Below are positions 26,244 to 35,239 of a DNA stretch of 64,000 bases, piece by piece. A program made the translations under genes and the position numbers. Source of the DNA: Candidatus Caldatribacterium sp. (GTDB lineage: Bacteria; Atribacterota; Atribacteria; Atribacterales; Caldatribacteriaceae); the NCBI GenBank assembly GCA_025060675.1, contig JANXBI010000018.1:124001-188000 (forward strand). Direction: 5' to 3'. The notes beneath the pieces were generated by a model that saw only the letters and a program-made list of their open reading frames with translations, made no database searches and was not told the origin of the DNA. The number at the start of each line of letters is the position of its first letter. Position 1 is the stretch's first letter.

Positions 26244-27281
26244 ATGCCTATGCTTTTCTATATCCTGAGACGTTTATTGTTCCTTCCCCTCATCCTTTTT
26301 GGTATTTCGATTCTTCTTTTCTTGATGATTGGTCTTCTTGGGCCATATCAGCGTCTGGCCACTTTTATCAACAGTCCTGAGCGCCTGAAAGGGGCTGATG
26401 TTGACAAGCTCGTTGAACTTTACGGACTCAACGATCCTCTCATTGTTCAGTATGGCCGCTGGTTGAAAAATGTCCTCCAGGGGAACCTGGGATGGTCCTA
26501 TGTGGGAAAAGAACCAGTGCTTACGGCGATTCTTAAACGTTTCCCATATACCTTGGAACTCACCCTTTTTGCTGCTATCCCTATCATTTTTCTTGGAACA
26601 TCCCTTGGGGTTCTTGCGGCACTTCACCACAACAAGCCTTTGGATCACGGGTTGCGTATTTTTGCTGTCGTAGGATGGTCGTTCCCGGACTTCGTTTTTG
26701 GACTCTTTGTTCTCATGCTCTTTTATGGTACCCTTGGATGGTTTCCTCCAGGGAACCTCAGTGTCTGGGCTGAGGAAGTTGTGAAGTCTCCACATTTCCG
26801 ACATTTCACGGGAATGCTTACCCTTGATGCTCTACTCAATGGGCGACTCGATATTTTCTTTGATGCTTTGCGACATCTTGCTGGCCCAGTGCTCACTCTG
26901 ACATATGTAGAGTTTGCCTTTCTTCTTCGAATTACTCGTTCGTCTATGCTTGAGGTGCTCCGCAAAGAGTATGTTCGAACGGCCAGAGCGAAGGGTCTTG
27001 ACGAGCGTGTAGTTATCCACAAGCATGTCAAGAGGAATGCTCTTATCCCGGTAGCCACGGTATCCGGTCAGACGATTATCGGGCTCCTTGCTGGAACGGT
27101 GATCGTGGAGACGATTTTCAATCGAACTGGCCTTGGGAGTTTCATAGCCCTTGCTGCAACACAACTTGACTATGCCTCTATTATGGGTGGCACGCTCTTT
27201 TTTGGACTCATTTTAGTTATTGGTAATCTCTGTATTGACCTCTCTTATGCATTCATTGATCCTCGAGTGAGGCTTGAATGA
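26244..27281 (+). CDS. Peptide ABC transporter permease (DppB/OppB type)
   Basis: About 345 residues with six membrane helices. The first helix follows the start (MPMLFYILRRLLFLPLIL), and the EAA-type loop near the C-terminus reads EYVRTARAKGLDERVVIHKHVKRNALIPV. The typical DppB end [13 protein letters not shown] is present. ATG 26244 or ATG 26250 can be the start; the ribosome site lies in the terminator hairpin. Overlaps the next permease gene by 4 bases. Confidence 0.92.
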   Translation: MPMLFYILRRLLFLPLILFGISILLFLMIGLLGPYQRLATFINSPERLKGADVDKLVELYGLNDPLIVQYGRWLKNVLQGNLGWSYVGKEPVLTAILKRFPYTLELTLFAAIPIIFLGTSLGVLAALHHNKPLDHGLRIFAVVGWSFPDFVFGLFVLMLFYGTLGWFPPGNLSVWAEEVVKSPHFRHFTGMLTLDALLNGRLDIFFDALRHLAGPVLTLTYVEFAFLLRITRSSMLEVLRKEYVRTARAKGLDERVVIHKHVKRNALIPVATVSGQTIIGLLAGTVIVETIFNRTGLGSFIALAATQLDYASIMGGTLFFGLILVIGNLCIDLSYAFIDPRVRLE

Positions 27282-28162
27282 TGCGAGAGGAAACGAGGAA
27301 AGCACTACGGCGATTTGCTTCCAACACTTCTGGAATCATGGGTACAGTTCTTCTTGGAGTCTTTGTCGTTGTTGCCCTTTGTGCACCTATCCTTGCTCCC
27401 CCGAGGCCTGGACGCGATCCTTACTTCATGCCCGTTGTGACTTGGAGCGCTGATCCTCTTCCTCCTTCGCGGGAGCATCCTTTTGGTGTCGCTGGGAAAC
27501 GGGATATTTTCTACGGTGTTGTATGGGGAACACGAACCGCTTTCCGCGTTGGCATCCTTGTCACTCTTGCTTCAACAGCCATTGGGCTCCTTGTGGGGTC
27601 TCTTGCTGGGTATTTTGGGAGGATTCTCGATGAAATACTCATGCGGATAACCGATATTTTCATGGCCATTCCTTTCCTTGTTGCTGCTATGGTGCTGACC
27701 ACCGTTCTTGGCACGGGACTCGACAAGGTGATGATTGCTCTTGTTGTGTTCAGCTGGATGTATCCTGCTCGTCTCATTCGAGGGAACATCCTCCAAGTGA
27801 AAGAAGAACAGTTCGTCCTTGCAGCAAAATCCCTTGGAGTGAGCGATTTTGTGATCATTCTCCGCCACGTTCTCCCCAATGCCATTTTCCCAGTGCTTAT
27901 CCAGGCCTCTATGCGTATGGGTTCCCTTGTCATTACTGCTGCTGCCCTGAGTTTTCTTGGTCTTGGTGCACCTCAGGGGTATGCCGACTGGGGAGCTCTC
28001 CTCAACTACGCTCGGAATTGGATGCTTGGAGGGTATGGAGCAACGTTTAAGTACTGGTACATGATTGCTTTTCCGGGGGGAGCTATGGTGCTCTTTGTTC
28101 TTGCTTGGAATCTCCTTGGCGATGCTCTGCGAGATGCCTTTGATCCTCGCCTCCGGTGGTGA
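27278..28162 (+). CDS. Peptide ABC transporter permease (DppC/OppC type)
   Basis: 294 residues. Membrane helices and the EAA loop ([32 protein letters not shown]) are typical, as is the end [13 protein letters not shown]. Its N-terminus carries the usual OppC_N first helix. A roughly 60-residue external loop between helices 1 and 2 holds [20 protein letters not shown], the DppC signature. It overlaps both neighbours, consistent with the operon. Confidence 0.93.
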   Translation: MMREETRKALRRFASNTSGIMGTVLLGVFVVVALCAPILAPPRPGRDPYFMPVVTWSADPLPPSREHPFGVAGKRDIFYGVVWGTRTAFRVGILVTLASTAIGLLVGSLAGYFGRILDEILMRITDIFMAIPFLVAAMVLTTVLGTGLDKVMIALVVFSWMYPARLIRGNILQVKEEQFVLAAKSLGVSDFVIILRHVLPNAIFPVLIQASMRMGSLVITAAALSFLGLGAPQGYADWGALLNYARNWMLGGYGATFKYWYMIAFPGGAMVLFVLAWNLLGDALRDAFDPRLRW

Positions 28163-29130
28163 TGTTTTTGCTTCTTGAAGTGAATGACCTCCGGGTGTAT
28201 TTTCGCAGTGGGGAGGGGCAAGAGCTCCGGGCTGTTGACGGGGTAAGTTTCACCGTTCCCCGTGGGAAAACTGTGGCCCTTGTTGGAGAGTCAGGATGTG
28301 GGAAAAGTGTTACCGCTCTTGCCATTTTGCGCCTTGTGGAGGTGAATGGTCGAATCGCAGGAGGTGAGGTACGCTTTGAAGGAAGGAATCTTCTCGACCT
28401 CCCGGAAAAAGAGATGCAGAAGATACGGGGAAGGGATATTGCCATGATTTTTCAGGAACCCTCCACGGCCCTGAATCCGGTGTACACAATAGGGGAACAA
28501 ATAATGGAAGCCATTCTCTTGCACCAATCCGTCTCTCGAGAGAGAGCTCGTGCACTTGCAGAGGATATGTTGCGCCTTGTAGGAATCCCTGAGCCTAAGA
28601 AGCGTCTCAACGAATATCCTCACGAGCTCTCGGGTGGTATGAAGCAGCGGGCTATGATCGCCATGGCTCTCTCGTGTCGTCCAAAACTTCTCATCGCCGA
28701 TGAGCCAACGACTGCTCTTGATGTAACGATTCAGGCGCAGATTTTAGCACTCCTCCAAGAACTTCAAAGACAAATCGGCATGGCTATTCTTCTCATTACT
28801 CACGACCTTGGTATTGTCGCGGATATGGCGGATGAGGTGGTCGTCATGTATGCTGGGAAGGTGGTTGAACGGGGGACAAAGTACGATATCTTCAAACGTT
28901 GTCGTCACCCGTACACCCTGGGGCTTTTACGCTCCATTCCGCGCCTTGATGTGGAGCAGGAAACCCTCGCGACTATTCCGGGATTTGTTCCGGATCCTTT
29001 GCATTTTCCTGAGGGATGCCGATTTCGAGGTCGCTGTTTTCTGGAAGATGAGATGTGCCGCACAGAGCCCCCCGAGATTTCCCTTGGTAACGGACATAGA
29101 GTTTACTGTCACCATGTCGCTTCTCCTTGA
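28162..29130 (+). CDS. Peptide ABC transporter ATPase (DppD/OppD type)
   Basis: About 322 residues. Walker [10 protein letters not shown], signature LSGGMKQR and Walker [13 protein letters not shown]. The C-terminal Cys-containing oligopeptide/dipeptide domain ([12 protein letters not shown]...MC) is present; in homologues it binds an iron-sulfur cluster. ATG 28162 overlaps the permease stop. It pairs with the next ATPase to drive the transporter. Confidence 0.94.
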   Translation: MFLLLEVNDLRVYFRSGEGQELRAVDGVSFTVPRGKTVALVGESGCGKSVTALAILRLVEVNGRIAGGEVRFEGRNLLDLPEKEMQKIRGRDIAMIFQEPSTALNPVYTIGEQIMEAILLHQSVSRERARALAEDMLRLVGIPEPKKRLNEYPHELSGGMKQRAMIAMALSCRPKLLIADEPTTALDVTIQAQILALLQELQRQIGMAILLITHDLGIVADMADEVVVMYAGKVVERGTKYDIFKRCRHPYTLGLLRSIPRLDVEQETLATIPGFVPDPLHFPEGCRFRGRCFLEDEMCRTEPPEISLGNGHRVYCHHVASP

Positions 29131-29138
29131 GGTGTACC

Positions 29139-30137
29139 GTGGAGTACGGCGAAGTTCTGCTTCGGGTTGAGAACTTGAAGAAGTACTTTCCCCTTCGAGC
29201 AGGAGTCTTCAGGAAGATCACGGGATGGATTAAAGCGGTGGATGGCGTAAGCTTCGAGGTCTTCTCTGGAGAGACTCTGGGGATTGTGGGAGAGTCGGGA
29301 TGTGGGAAAAGTACTCTTGGAATGACCATTCTCAGGCTCCTTGAACCAACCGATGGTCGTATCATCTTCGCAGGACAGGATATTACCAAGCTCCCCCCTT
29401 CAAAGCTTCGTCCAATCCGTAAAGACATGCAGATGATTTTTCAAGATCCTTTCAGTTCTCTTAACCCGCGCATGACTGTTCAAGCTACCCTCGAGGAGGG
29501 GCTGAGAGTGCATCGGATTGTCCCTCAAGACAAGATGCAAAAAGAGGTAGAGGCGCTCCTTGAACGGGTTGGTCTTTCACGAGATTATATCCGACGCTTT
29601 CCTCACGAATTCTCAGGAGGACAAAGACAACGTATTAGCATTGCCCGTGCTATTGCCCTTCGTCCACGCCTCATCATTGCCGATGAAGCGCTTTCCTCGC
29701 TTGATGTATCAGTACGGTCCCAAATCCTTGGCCTCCTCCAGGAGCTCAAAAGGGAGTACTCGCTTACTTACCTTTTCATTTCCCACGACCTTGCTGTGGT
29801 TCGGCAAGTTTCCCAGCGTATTTTGGTCATGTACTTAGGGAAGGTTGTTGAACTCGCTCCCCGAGAGAGGTTCTTTGTCCGACCGCTCCATCCCTATTCC
29901 GTAGCTCTTATCTCAGCCGTTCCCGTTCCGGATCCAGAGGCAAAAAAGTCTCGTATCCTCCTGAAGGGAGACGTTCCAAGCCCTCTTCGTCCCCCTCTGG
30001 GCTGTCGTTTCCACACTCGTTGCCCTAAGGCACAGCGTATCTGCGCGGAACTTGAGCCATCGCTTGAGGAAGTAGAAGAAGGGCATTTTGTGGCGTGTCA
30101 TTTCCCTGGTTGCCTTACTCTTGGGGGGGTAAGTTGA
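29139..30137 (+). CDS. Peptide ABC transporter ATPase (DppF/OppF type)
   Basis: 332 residues from GTG 29139, which has GAGG at 29129-29132; TTG 29127 is another option. Walker [10 protein letters not shown], signature FSGGQRQR and Walker B LIIADEALSSLD (DEA instead of DEP) are seen, plus the C-terminal CRFHTRCPKAQRIC cysteines. The stop lies within the promoter of infC. Confidence 0.93.
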   Translation: MEYGEVLLRVENLKKYFPLRAGVFRKITGWIKAVDGVSFEVFSGETLGIVGESGCGKSTLGMTILRLLEPTDGRIIFAGQDITKLPPSKLRPIRKDMQMIFQDPFSSLNPRMTVQATLEEGLRVHRIVPQDKMQKEVEALLERVGLSRDYIRRFPHEFSGGQRQRISIARAIALRPRLIIADEALSSLDVSVRSQILGLLQELKREYSLTYLFISHDLAVVRQVSQRILVMYLGKVVELAPRERFFVRPLHPYSVALISAVPVPDPEAKKSRILLKGDVPSPLRPPLGCRFHTRCPKAQRICAELEPSLEEVEEGHFVACHFPGCLTLGGVS

Positions 30138-30162
30138 CGGGGCTTGAAGAATATGGTATTTT
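30134..30162 (+). promoter_or_regulatory. Promoter for the infC-rpmI-rplT operon
   Basis: TTGACG at 30134-30139, a 17-base spacer and TATTTT at 30157-30162. It overlaps the end of the dppF gene. The start near 30169 gives a short leader with AAGGAGG at 30187-30193. Confidence 0.75.
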
Positions 30163-30201
30163 TTTCTACCGTCTACAAAGACTGACAAGGAGGCGATTCG
30201 T

Positions 30202-30711
30202 ATCGAGATACGGTACCGTGTGAACCATCAAATTGGGGCGCGCGAGGTCCGTCTCATTTCTCCCGAGGGGACACAAATTGGTATTGTACCCCTCAAGAAA
30301 GCCTTGCAGATGGCGGAAGAGGCGGGACTTGATCTTGTGGAGGTTGGACCTAATGCCAACCCTCCGGTATGCAAAATTATGGATTATGGGAAATTCCGGT
30401 ATGAGAAGGAGAAGAAAGCAAAGCTCTCTCGAAAAAAGCAAAAGGTTTCGGAGCTCAAGGAGTTGAACATGCGCCCCAAAATCGATGAGCATGATTACCA
30501 GGTGAAGCTTCGAAGTGCCCTTCGTTTCCTCCAAGAAGGAAATCGGGTCAAGGTTATTGTACGTTTCCGGGGGAGAGAAGTAGCTTTTCAAGAAAGAGGA
30601 CAAGAGCTTCTCCGAAGAATGATTGAAGACCTTAAGGACGTAGGGCGAGTAGAACAGGACATAAAAAGCGAAGGGTCTTCACTTGTAGTGACTTTGGCAC
30701 CGAAGAAATGA
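30202..30711 (+). CDS. infC: Translation initiation factor IF-3, non-canonical start
   Basis: About 169 residues. The N-terminal domain (INHQIGAREVRLI-like start, VNHQIGAREVRLISPEG), the linker helix rich in lysine, and the C-terminal domain (KVIVRFRGREVAFQERG) are typical. The best ribosome site, AAGGAGG at 30187-30193, has no ATG, GTG or TTG near it. In frame are ATT 30196 (2 bases away), ATC 30202 (8 bases away) and ATA 30208; GTG 30220 is 26 bases away. An ATC start fits the spacing and gives the usual N-terminus. Many bacteria start infC with a rare codon (ATT in E. coli) so that IF-3 limits its own synthesis. rpmI and rplT follow. Confidence 0.93.
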   Translation: MEIRYRVNHQIGAREVRLISPEGTQIGIVPLKKALQMAEEAGLDLVEVGPNANPPVCKIMDYGKFRYEKEKKAKLSRKKQKVSELKELNMRPKIDEHDYQVKLRSALRFLQEGNRVKVIVRFRGREVAFQERGQELLRRMIEDLKDVGRVEQDIKSEGSSLVVTLAPKK

Positions 30712-30726
30712 GGGGGATGAGGCGTC

Positions 30727-30924
30727 ATGCCAAAGATGAAGACGCACCGAGGTGCAGCAAAACGTTTTAAGATAACGGCTCACGGGAAGATTAAGCGGTC
30801 TCAAGCAGGGAAGAGCCATCTTTTAGCCCACAAGGAGCGGAAGCGGAAACGTCGTCTCCGTCAAAGAGTGATTCTGACTCCTGTAGAAGCAAAGCGAGTG
30901 AAGAGTTTGCTTCCTTACGCATAA
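30727..30924 (+). CDS. rpmI: 50S ribosomal protein L35
   Basis: 65 residues, starting [14 protein letters not shown], the family signature. It is highly basic. GGGGGATGAGG lies before ATG 30727. It is in the invariant infC-rpmI-rplT order. Confidence 0.96.
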   Translation: MPKMKTHRGAAKRFKITAHGKIKRSQAGKSHLLAHKERKRKRRLRQRVILTPVEAKRVKSLLPYA

Positions 30925-30937
30925 GAGGTGAGAAGCT

Positions 30938-31291
30938 ATGGCACGGGTAAAGACGAATGTGGCGTCACGAGAGCGGAAGAAGAAGATTATGAAAATGGCG
31001 AAAGGCTATCGGGGTGCCCGTTCCCGGGCTTACCGAAGGGCTAAAGAACAGGTAATGAGATCGTTGGCATATGCATACCGCGATCGGCGAAACAGAAAGA
31101 GAGATTTCCGTAGGCTTTGGATTCTTCGTATTAATGCAGCGGTACGGAGTGAGGGTTTGAATTATAGTCGGTTTATAGGAGCACTCAGGAAGGCAGGAGT
31201 TTTGGTAAACCGGAAAAATCTCGCTCAGCTTTCCATTGGGGATCCTGAAGCATTCCGGAAGCTTGTTGAGGTTGCCAAGGCGCATCTTTAA
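30938..31291 (+). CDS. rplT: 50S ribosomal protein L20
   Basis: 117 residues, [35 protein letters not shown]20 binds 23S rRNA early in assembly and in several bacteria represses this operon. The intergenic gaps here are too short to see a long leader pseudoknot. GAGGTGAG precedes ATG 30938. Confidence 0.97.
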   Translation: MARVKTNVASRERKKKIMKMAKGYRGARSRAYRRAKEQVMRSLAYAYRDRRNRKRDFRRLWILRINAAVRSEGLNYSRFIGALRKAGVLVNRKNLAQLSIGDPEAFRKLVEVAKAHL

Positions 31292-31309
31292 CCTGTAAAG
31301 GTGGGGACG

Positions 31310-32326
31310 ATGATCGAAGAAATAGAGCAGTATTTCCAGGACTTTACTCGAGAGCTCACCCAGGTTGCAACTCGAGATGAGCTAAACAGGGTAAAAGGGA
31401 AGTATGCGGGTCGTAAAAGCAAGTTTCCGCTCTTCTTGCATCGTTTGAAAGACCTTCCTCTTGAAGAGCGGAGAGTTGTTGGGCAAAGGCTGAACGAGGT
31501 TAAGGTACGTATTGAACGGCTTCTGAAGGAAAAAGAGGCTGCGCTTTCTCGAGAAACACAAAAGGAGTTCCTCGACATAAGCCTTCCAGGGAGACGGGAG
31601 CCGCTTGGAGCTTTCCATCCGCTGCGCATCGTCATAGATGAGATTGTCGCTATTTTCCGTTCCTTAGGGTTCCGCGTCGAGGAGGGGCCAGAGATTGAAA
31701 CGGACTTTTTCAACTTTGAGGCTTTGAACATCCCCAGAGACCATCCTGCAAGGGATGCACAGGATTCTTTCTACCTTGAGGAGAGCATCCTTCTCCGAAC
31801 ACATACCTCTCCAGCCCAGATACGGGTCATGCAGAAGTTGACTCCTCCCTTTCGCGTCGTCGTTCCAGGGAAGTGCTATCGTCGCGATGCCTTTGATGCG
31901 ACCCACAGTCCCATGTTCCATCAAGTTGAAGGCCTTGTTGTGGCTCCAGGTATCTCCATGGGGGATCTTAAAGGAACCATTGAAGTTTTCGTCCGTCGCC
32001 TCTTCGGAGAAGGCTATAGGGTGAGGTTCCGCCCAAGCTACTTTCCCTTCACCGAGCCGAGTGCAGAAGTGGACATTTCCTGTGGGATTTGTGGTGGTAC
32101 GGGATGTCGGGCCTGTGGAGAGAAGGGATGGCTTGAGATCATGGGAGCTGGTCTTGTGCATCCCCAGGTATTCCGTAACGCAGGCTATGATCCTGAAAGG
32201 GTTCAGGGATTTGCCTTCGGCATGGGTGTGGAACGAATCGCAATGCTTAAGTTTGGTATCCCTGATATTCGCTGGTTCTTTGAAAATGATGTCGCCTTTT
32301 TACATTCTTTCAAGGCTTTGAGGTAG
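31310..32326 (+). CDS. pheS: Phenylalanyl-tRNA synthetase alpha subunit
   Basis: 338 residues. An N-terminal coiled coil is followed by the class II catalytic core with motif 2 (the RVVVPGKCYRRDAFDATHSPMFHQVEG block) and motif 3 (GFAFGMGVERIAM). GGWLEIMGAG is also typical. ATG 31310 has AAAGGTGGGG upstream; GTG 31301 is possible. pheT follows with five bases between. Confidence 0.97.
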   Translation: MIEEIEQYFQDFTRELTQVATRDELNRVKGKYAGRKSKFPLFLHRLKDLPLEERRVVGQRLNEVKVRIERLLKEKEAALSRETQKEFLDISLPGRREPLGAFHPLRIVIDEIVAIFRSLGFRVEEGPEIETDFFNFEALNIPRDHPARDAQDSFYLEESILLRTHTSPAQIRVMQKLTPPFRVVVPGKCYRRDAFDATHSPMFHQVEGLVVAPGISMGDLKGTIEVFVRRLFGEGYRVRFRPSYFPFTEPSAEVDISCGICGGTGCRACGEKGWLEIMGAGLVHPQVFRNAGYDPERVQGFAFGMGVERIAMLKFGIPDIRWFFENDVAFLHSFKALR

Positions 32327-32331
32327 AGAGA

Positions 32332-34680
32332 ATGCGTATCTCCTATCAGTTGCTTCGACGGTTTCTTCCTGAGCTATCTCTCTCTCCTGAGGAGGTTGCC
32401 GAGGTCCTTCTCAATCAAGGGTTCGTGGTAGAATCGATGTTTCCTGCTCGTGACCTTTTCGTGGGAAAGCTCTATGCTGGGACACTTGAAAGGGTCACAA
32501 AAGAAGGTACTTTTTGGCGCTGCCAAGTGAAGGTAGGTCCAAAGGTCGCAACGGTTCTTGTCCCTCCATGGGGTGTCCTGGAGGTTGGGAGTAGAGTTCT
32601 TGTGGGCATAGAGAATGGTGCTTTTCTCTTCCTTCCGATTCGCGGAGAGAGAGAAAGAGAGGCGGTGGACTTCCTTGTCCCTCTCCCTGCTTCTCTTGCT
32701 GAAGGAGACGATGTTTTCGAGGCGTTCGTAGAGAACGATGTGGTCTTTGACGTTGAGGTGACGGCAAATCGCGGGGATTGTCTCTCTGTTCTCGGACTGG
32801 CTCGGGAGATTGCCGCTTCTTGTAAAATCCCTTTGGTGTTGCCAGAAATCCGTTACTCTGAAACGTCCGTAAGCCACGACTTCCGCTTGGAGAACCGCGC
32901 CCTTCACCTCTGCCCTTACTACCTTGGGAAGTACGTTGCTTCTCTTGTCGTTCGACCTTCTCCTTTCTGGATTGTTCGAGACCTCGTTCTTGCGGGGATG
33001 CGACCTATTAACAACGTTGTGGATATCACGAATCTCGTCATGCTTGAAATGGGACAGCCGCTCCATGCTTTTGATGCCGCAAAGATAGAAGGAAAAGTTG
33101 TTTGTGTTCGAGAAGCTCAGGAGAAAGAGCGCATTGTGACTTTGGATGGGGAAGAACGGGTTTTGCAAAAAGGGATGCTAGTCATCGCCGATGCGTCCCG
33201 TCCGATCGCTCTTGCCGGGATTATGGGAGGTAGGAATGCCGAGGTTGGACCGGCAACCCGGGCGATTTTCCTTGAGGCGGCGTTCTTCGACCGGGTTACT
33301 GTCAGGCGAACAGCCCGGGCCTTGGGGATGCGCACGGAAGCTTCATCTCGTTTCGAGCGTGGCGTTGATCCTCTTGGAGTCCTCCAAGCAGCTAAGCGAG
33401 CTTTAGCCCTTCTTGCTGAGGAAGGCCAGGCGGAAGTGGCAGCGGACTGGCTGGTGAGTGGTGAGCCTCCTTACGTTGCTCGAGAGCTCGAAGTGCCTCT
33501 GGGTCTTGTGACAGGGAGGTTGGCGTGTGTTGTCTCTCCCGAGGAGAGCTTGCGTATTCTTCAGGGTCTTGGTTTTCAGGCAGCTCTTGAAGGAGAGGGG
33601 CTCGTTGTCCGTGTTCCAAGCTGGCGTCCCGATGTTCGGGAGGCCATTGACGTTGTTGAAGAGATTGGTCGAGTCTACGGGTACGAGAAGATTGTGTCTT
33701 CTTTCCCCTCGTTTACCTTTGACCCTGGGAACGTGTCAAAACGGGAGTTGTTGTGTGGCTGGATTCGGGAACACCTTGTGCATCGCGGGCTTTATGAGGT
33801 GATCACCCTCTCTCTTGTGGATGAGGGCGATGTAAGAATTCTTGGGAGTACGGACTTCATTAGGGTCCTTAATCCCCTTTCTCAAGACCATGTGATTCTT
33901 CGTCCCTCCCTTTTCTCAGGACTTTTTGGAGTTGTTCGAACGAACGCTCGCAGGGGTCGCCGTAGTCCTGGTTTCTTCGAACTTGGGCGGGTTTTTCTCC
34001 GAGAAGAAAGTGGGTATCGGGAGGAAGAACGCCTTGGAGTGCTCCTTTGGAGTTATGCGCAACCCTCCCTTTGGAGGAAAACTTCTTGGGACGTCTTTAC
34101 CTTGAAGGGTATTCTCGAGGAAATTGGAGAAGGAGTGGGAATTCCTCCTCAGCGTTTTGTGTGGGAGAGGACGTCTTCGCCGTTCCTTGAAGAGGGTAAG
34201 GCCTTTGCTGTGTACTCTCAACAAGTGCTCCTTGGCTTTGGCGGGAAAGTGCTTCCTTCGCTCCTTCGAGAACACGATATTGATGGAGAACTGTACTACA
34301 TCGAGGTCTTCGTGGATGTTTTGGAAACGCTAGTCTTGGCCTTTCCATTACGATTCTCTCTGCCTTCTTTCCCCAGCGTGGTTCGTGATGTAGCTGTGGT
34401 GGTCGATACGACGACTCCCTGGTCTTTTGTAGCTTCTTGTGTTGAAGAAACGGTACAAAGATATACGATGGCACTTGAGGAATTTATCCTTTTTGATGTT
34501 TTCTCGGGAGAACCCCTTCCTCCGGGTAAAAAAGGGTTCGCCTTTCGCCTTGTGTTTCGAGCCCCAGATCGAACGCTCGCCGAAGAAGAGGTTGCCGTGT
34601 GGGTCCAGACCATTAAGGACCATTTGAAGCAGACTGGGAGGGTGGTGCTGCGGGAAGAGATGATGCTCTCTCATGAGTGA
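32332..34680 (+). CDS. pheT: Phenylalanyl-tRNA synthetase beta subunit
   Basis: 782 residues. The N-terminal tRNA-binding domain, B3/B4 editing domain (RPINNVVDITNLVMLEMGQPLHAFD), B5 domain and a C-terminal ferredoxin-like anticodon-binding domain (SFPSVVRDVAVVVD) are all recognisable. Together with PheS it charges tRNA-Phe. It overlaps the following cvpA-like gene by 8 bases. Confidence 0.97.
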   Translation: MRISYQLLRRFLPELSLSPEEVAEVLLNQGFVVESMFPARDLFVGKLYAGTLERVTKEGTFWRCQVKVGPKVATVLVPPWGVLEVGSRVLVGIENGAFLFLPIRGEREREAVDFLVPLPASLAEGDDVFEAFVENDVVFDVEVTANRGDCLSVLGLAREIAASCKIPLVLPEIRYSETSVSHDFRLENRALHLCPYYLGKYVASLVVRPSPFWIVRDLVLAGMRPINNVVDITNLVMLEMGQPLHAFDAAKIEGKVVCVREAQEKERIVTLDGEERVLQKGMLVIADASRPIALAGIMGGRNAEVGPATRAIFLEAAFFDRVTVRRTARALGMRTEASSRFERGVDPLGVLQAAKRALALLAEEGQAEVAADWLVSGEPPYVARELEVPLGLVTGRLACVVSPEESLRILQGLGFQAALEGEGLVVRVPSWRPDVREAIDVVEEIGRVYGYEKIVSSFPSFTFDPGNVSKRELLCGWIREHLVHRGLYEVITLSLVDEGDVRILGSTDFIRVLNPLSQDHVILRPSLFSGLFGVVRTNARRGRRSPGFFELGRVFLREESGYREEERLGVLLWSYAQPSLWRKTSWDVFTLKGILEEIGEGVGIPPQRFVWERTSSPFLEEGKAFAVYSQQVLLGFGGKVLPSLLREHDIDGELYYIEVFVDVLETLVLAFPLRFSLPSFPSVVRDVAVVVDTTTPWSFVASCVEETVQRYTMALEEFILFDVFSGEPLPPGKKGFAFRLVFRAPDRTLAEEEVAVWVQTIKDHLKQTGRVVLREEMMLSHE

Positions 34681-35239
34681 CTGGTATACGCTGCTTTGTT
34701 TTGGTATTCTGATTCTTTGTGCGGTACGCAGCGCTCTTCGAGGATTCAGCAAAGAATTTCTCGTTTTCGTTGGGCTCGTTCTGGGTTTGCTTTTCGGTCT
34801 TAGGTATTATGTTGGAGCTGTTGCCTTCTTCCGCTCTCGCTTGGGGTGGGAAAGCCCCTGGTTGGGGATTGTGAGCTTTCTCTTTTTCTTCCTTCCTACG
34901 GTTATCCTCTTTTCGTTTTTTGGGGTTCGTTTCCGGCGGATTTTTGAGCGCCTAGACATTATCTGGGTAGATGCTCTCTTGGGGTTCTTCGTAGGGCTTT
35001 TGAAGGGTATGCTTTGGATTCTTGTTATTACCGTTTTTGTGGCTAATGTCGCGTACCTGAAATTTCTTGAAGAGGGTATTGCTCGTTCTCGCTTTTACCG
35101 TGATTGTACACTCCCGGCTATAGTGTACGTTGATCGTTTCGTAAGTCAGTTCCCCCAAATTGCCTTCCTTAGGCCTTGGCTGGCTAAAGGAGCGTCCCTT
35201 GGGAATGAGGATTTCTTGGGAAATACTCATGAGTTTTGA
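34673..35239 (+). CDS. CvpA-family membrane protein
   Basis: 188 residues with four hydrophobic segments near the N-terminus and centre (about 5-22, 26-50, 62-82, 98-125) and the family pattern LRGFSKEFLVFVGLVLG and VDALLGFFVGLLKGML. CvpA proteins relate to colicin V production in E. coli and have no settled biochemical role. The gene stands between pheT and mutS2, as in Firmicutes where zapA and yshB precede mutS2. It overlaps both neighbours. Confidence 0.85.
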   Translation: MSDWYTLLCFGILILCAVRSALRGFSKEFLVFVGLVLGLLFGLRYYVGAVAFFRSRLGWESPWLGIVSFLFFFLPTVILFSFFGVRFRRIFERLDIIWVDALLGFFVGLLKGMLWILVITVFVANVAYLKFLEEGIARSRFYRDCTLPAIVYVDRFVSQFPQIAFLRPWLAKGASLGNEDFLGNTHEF

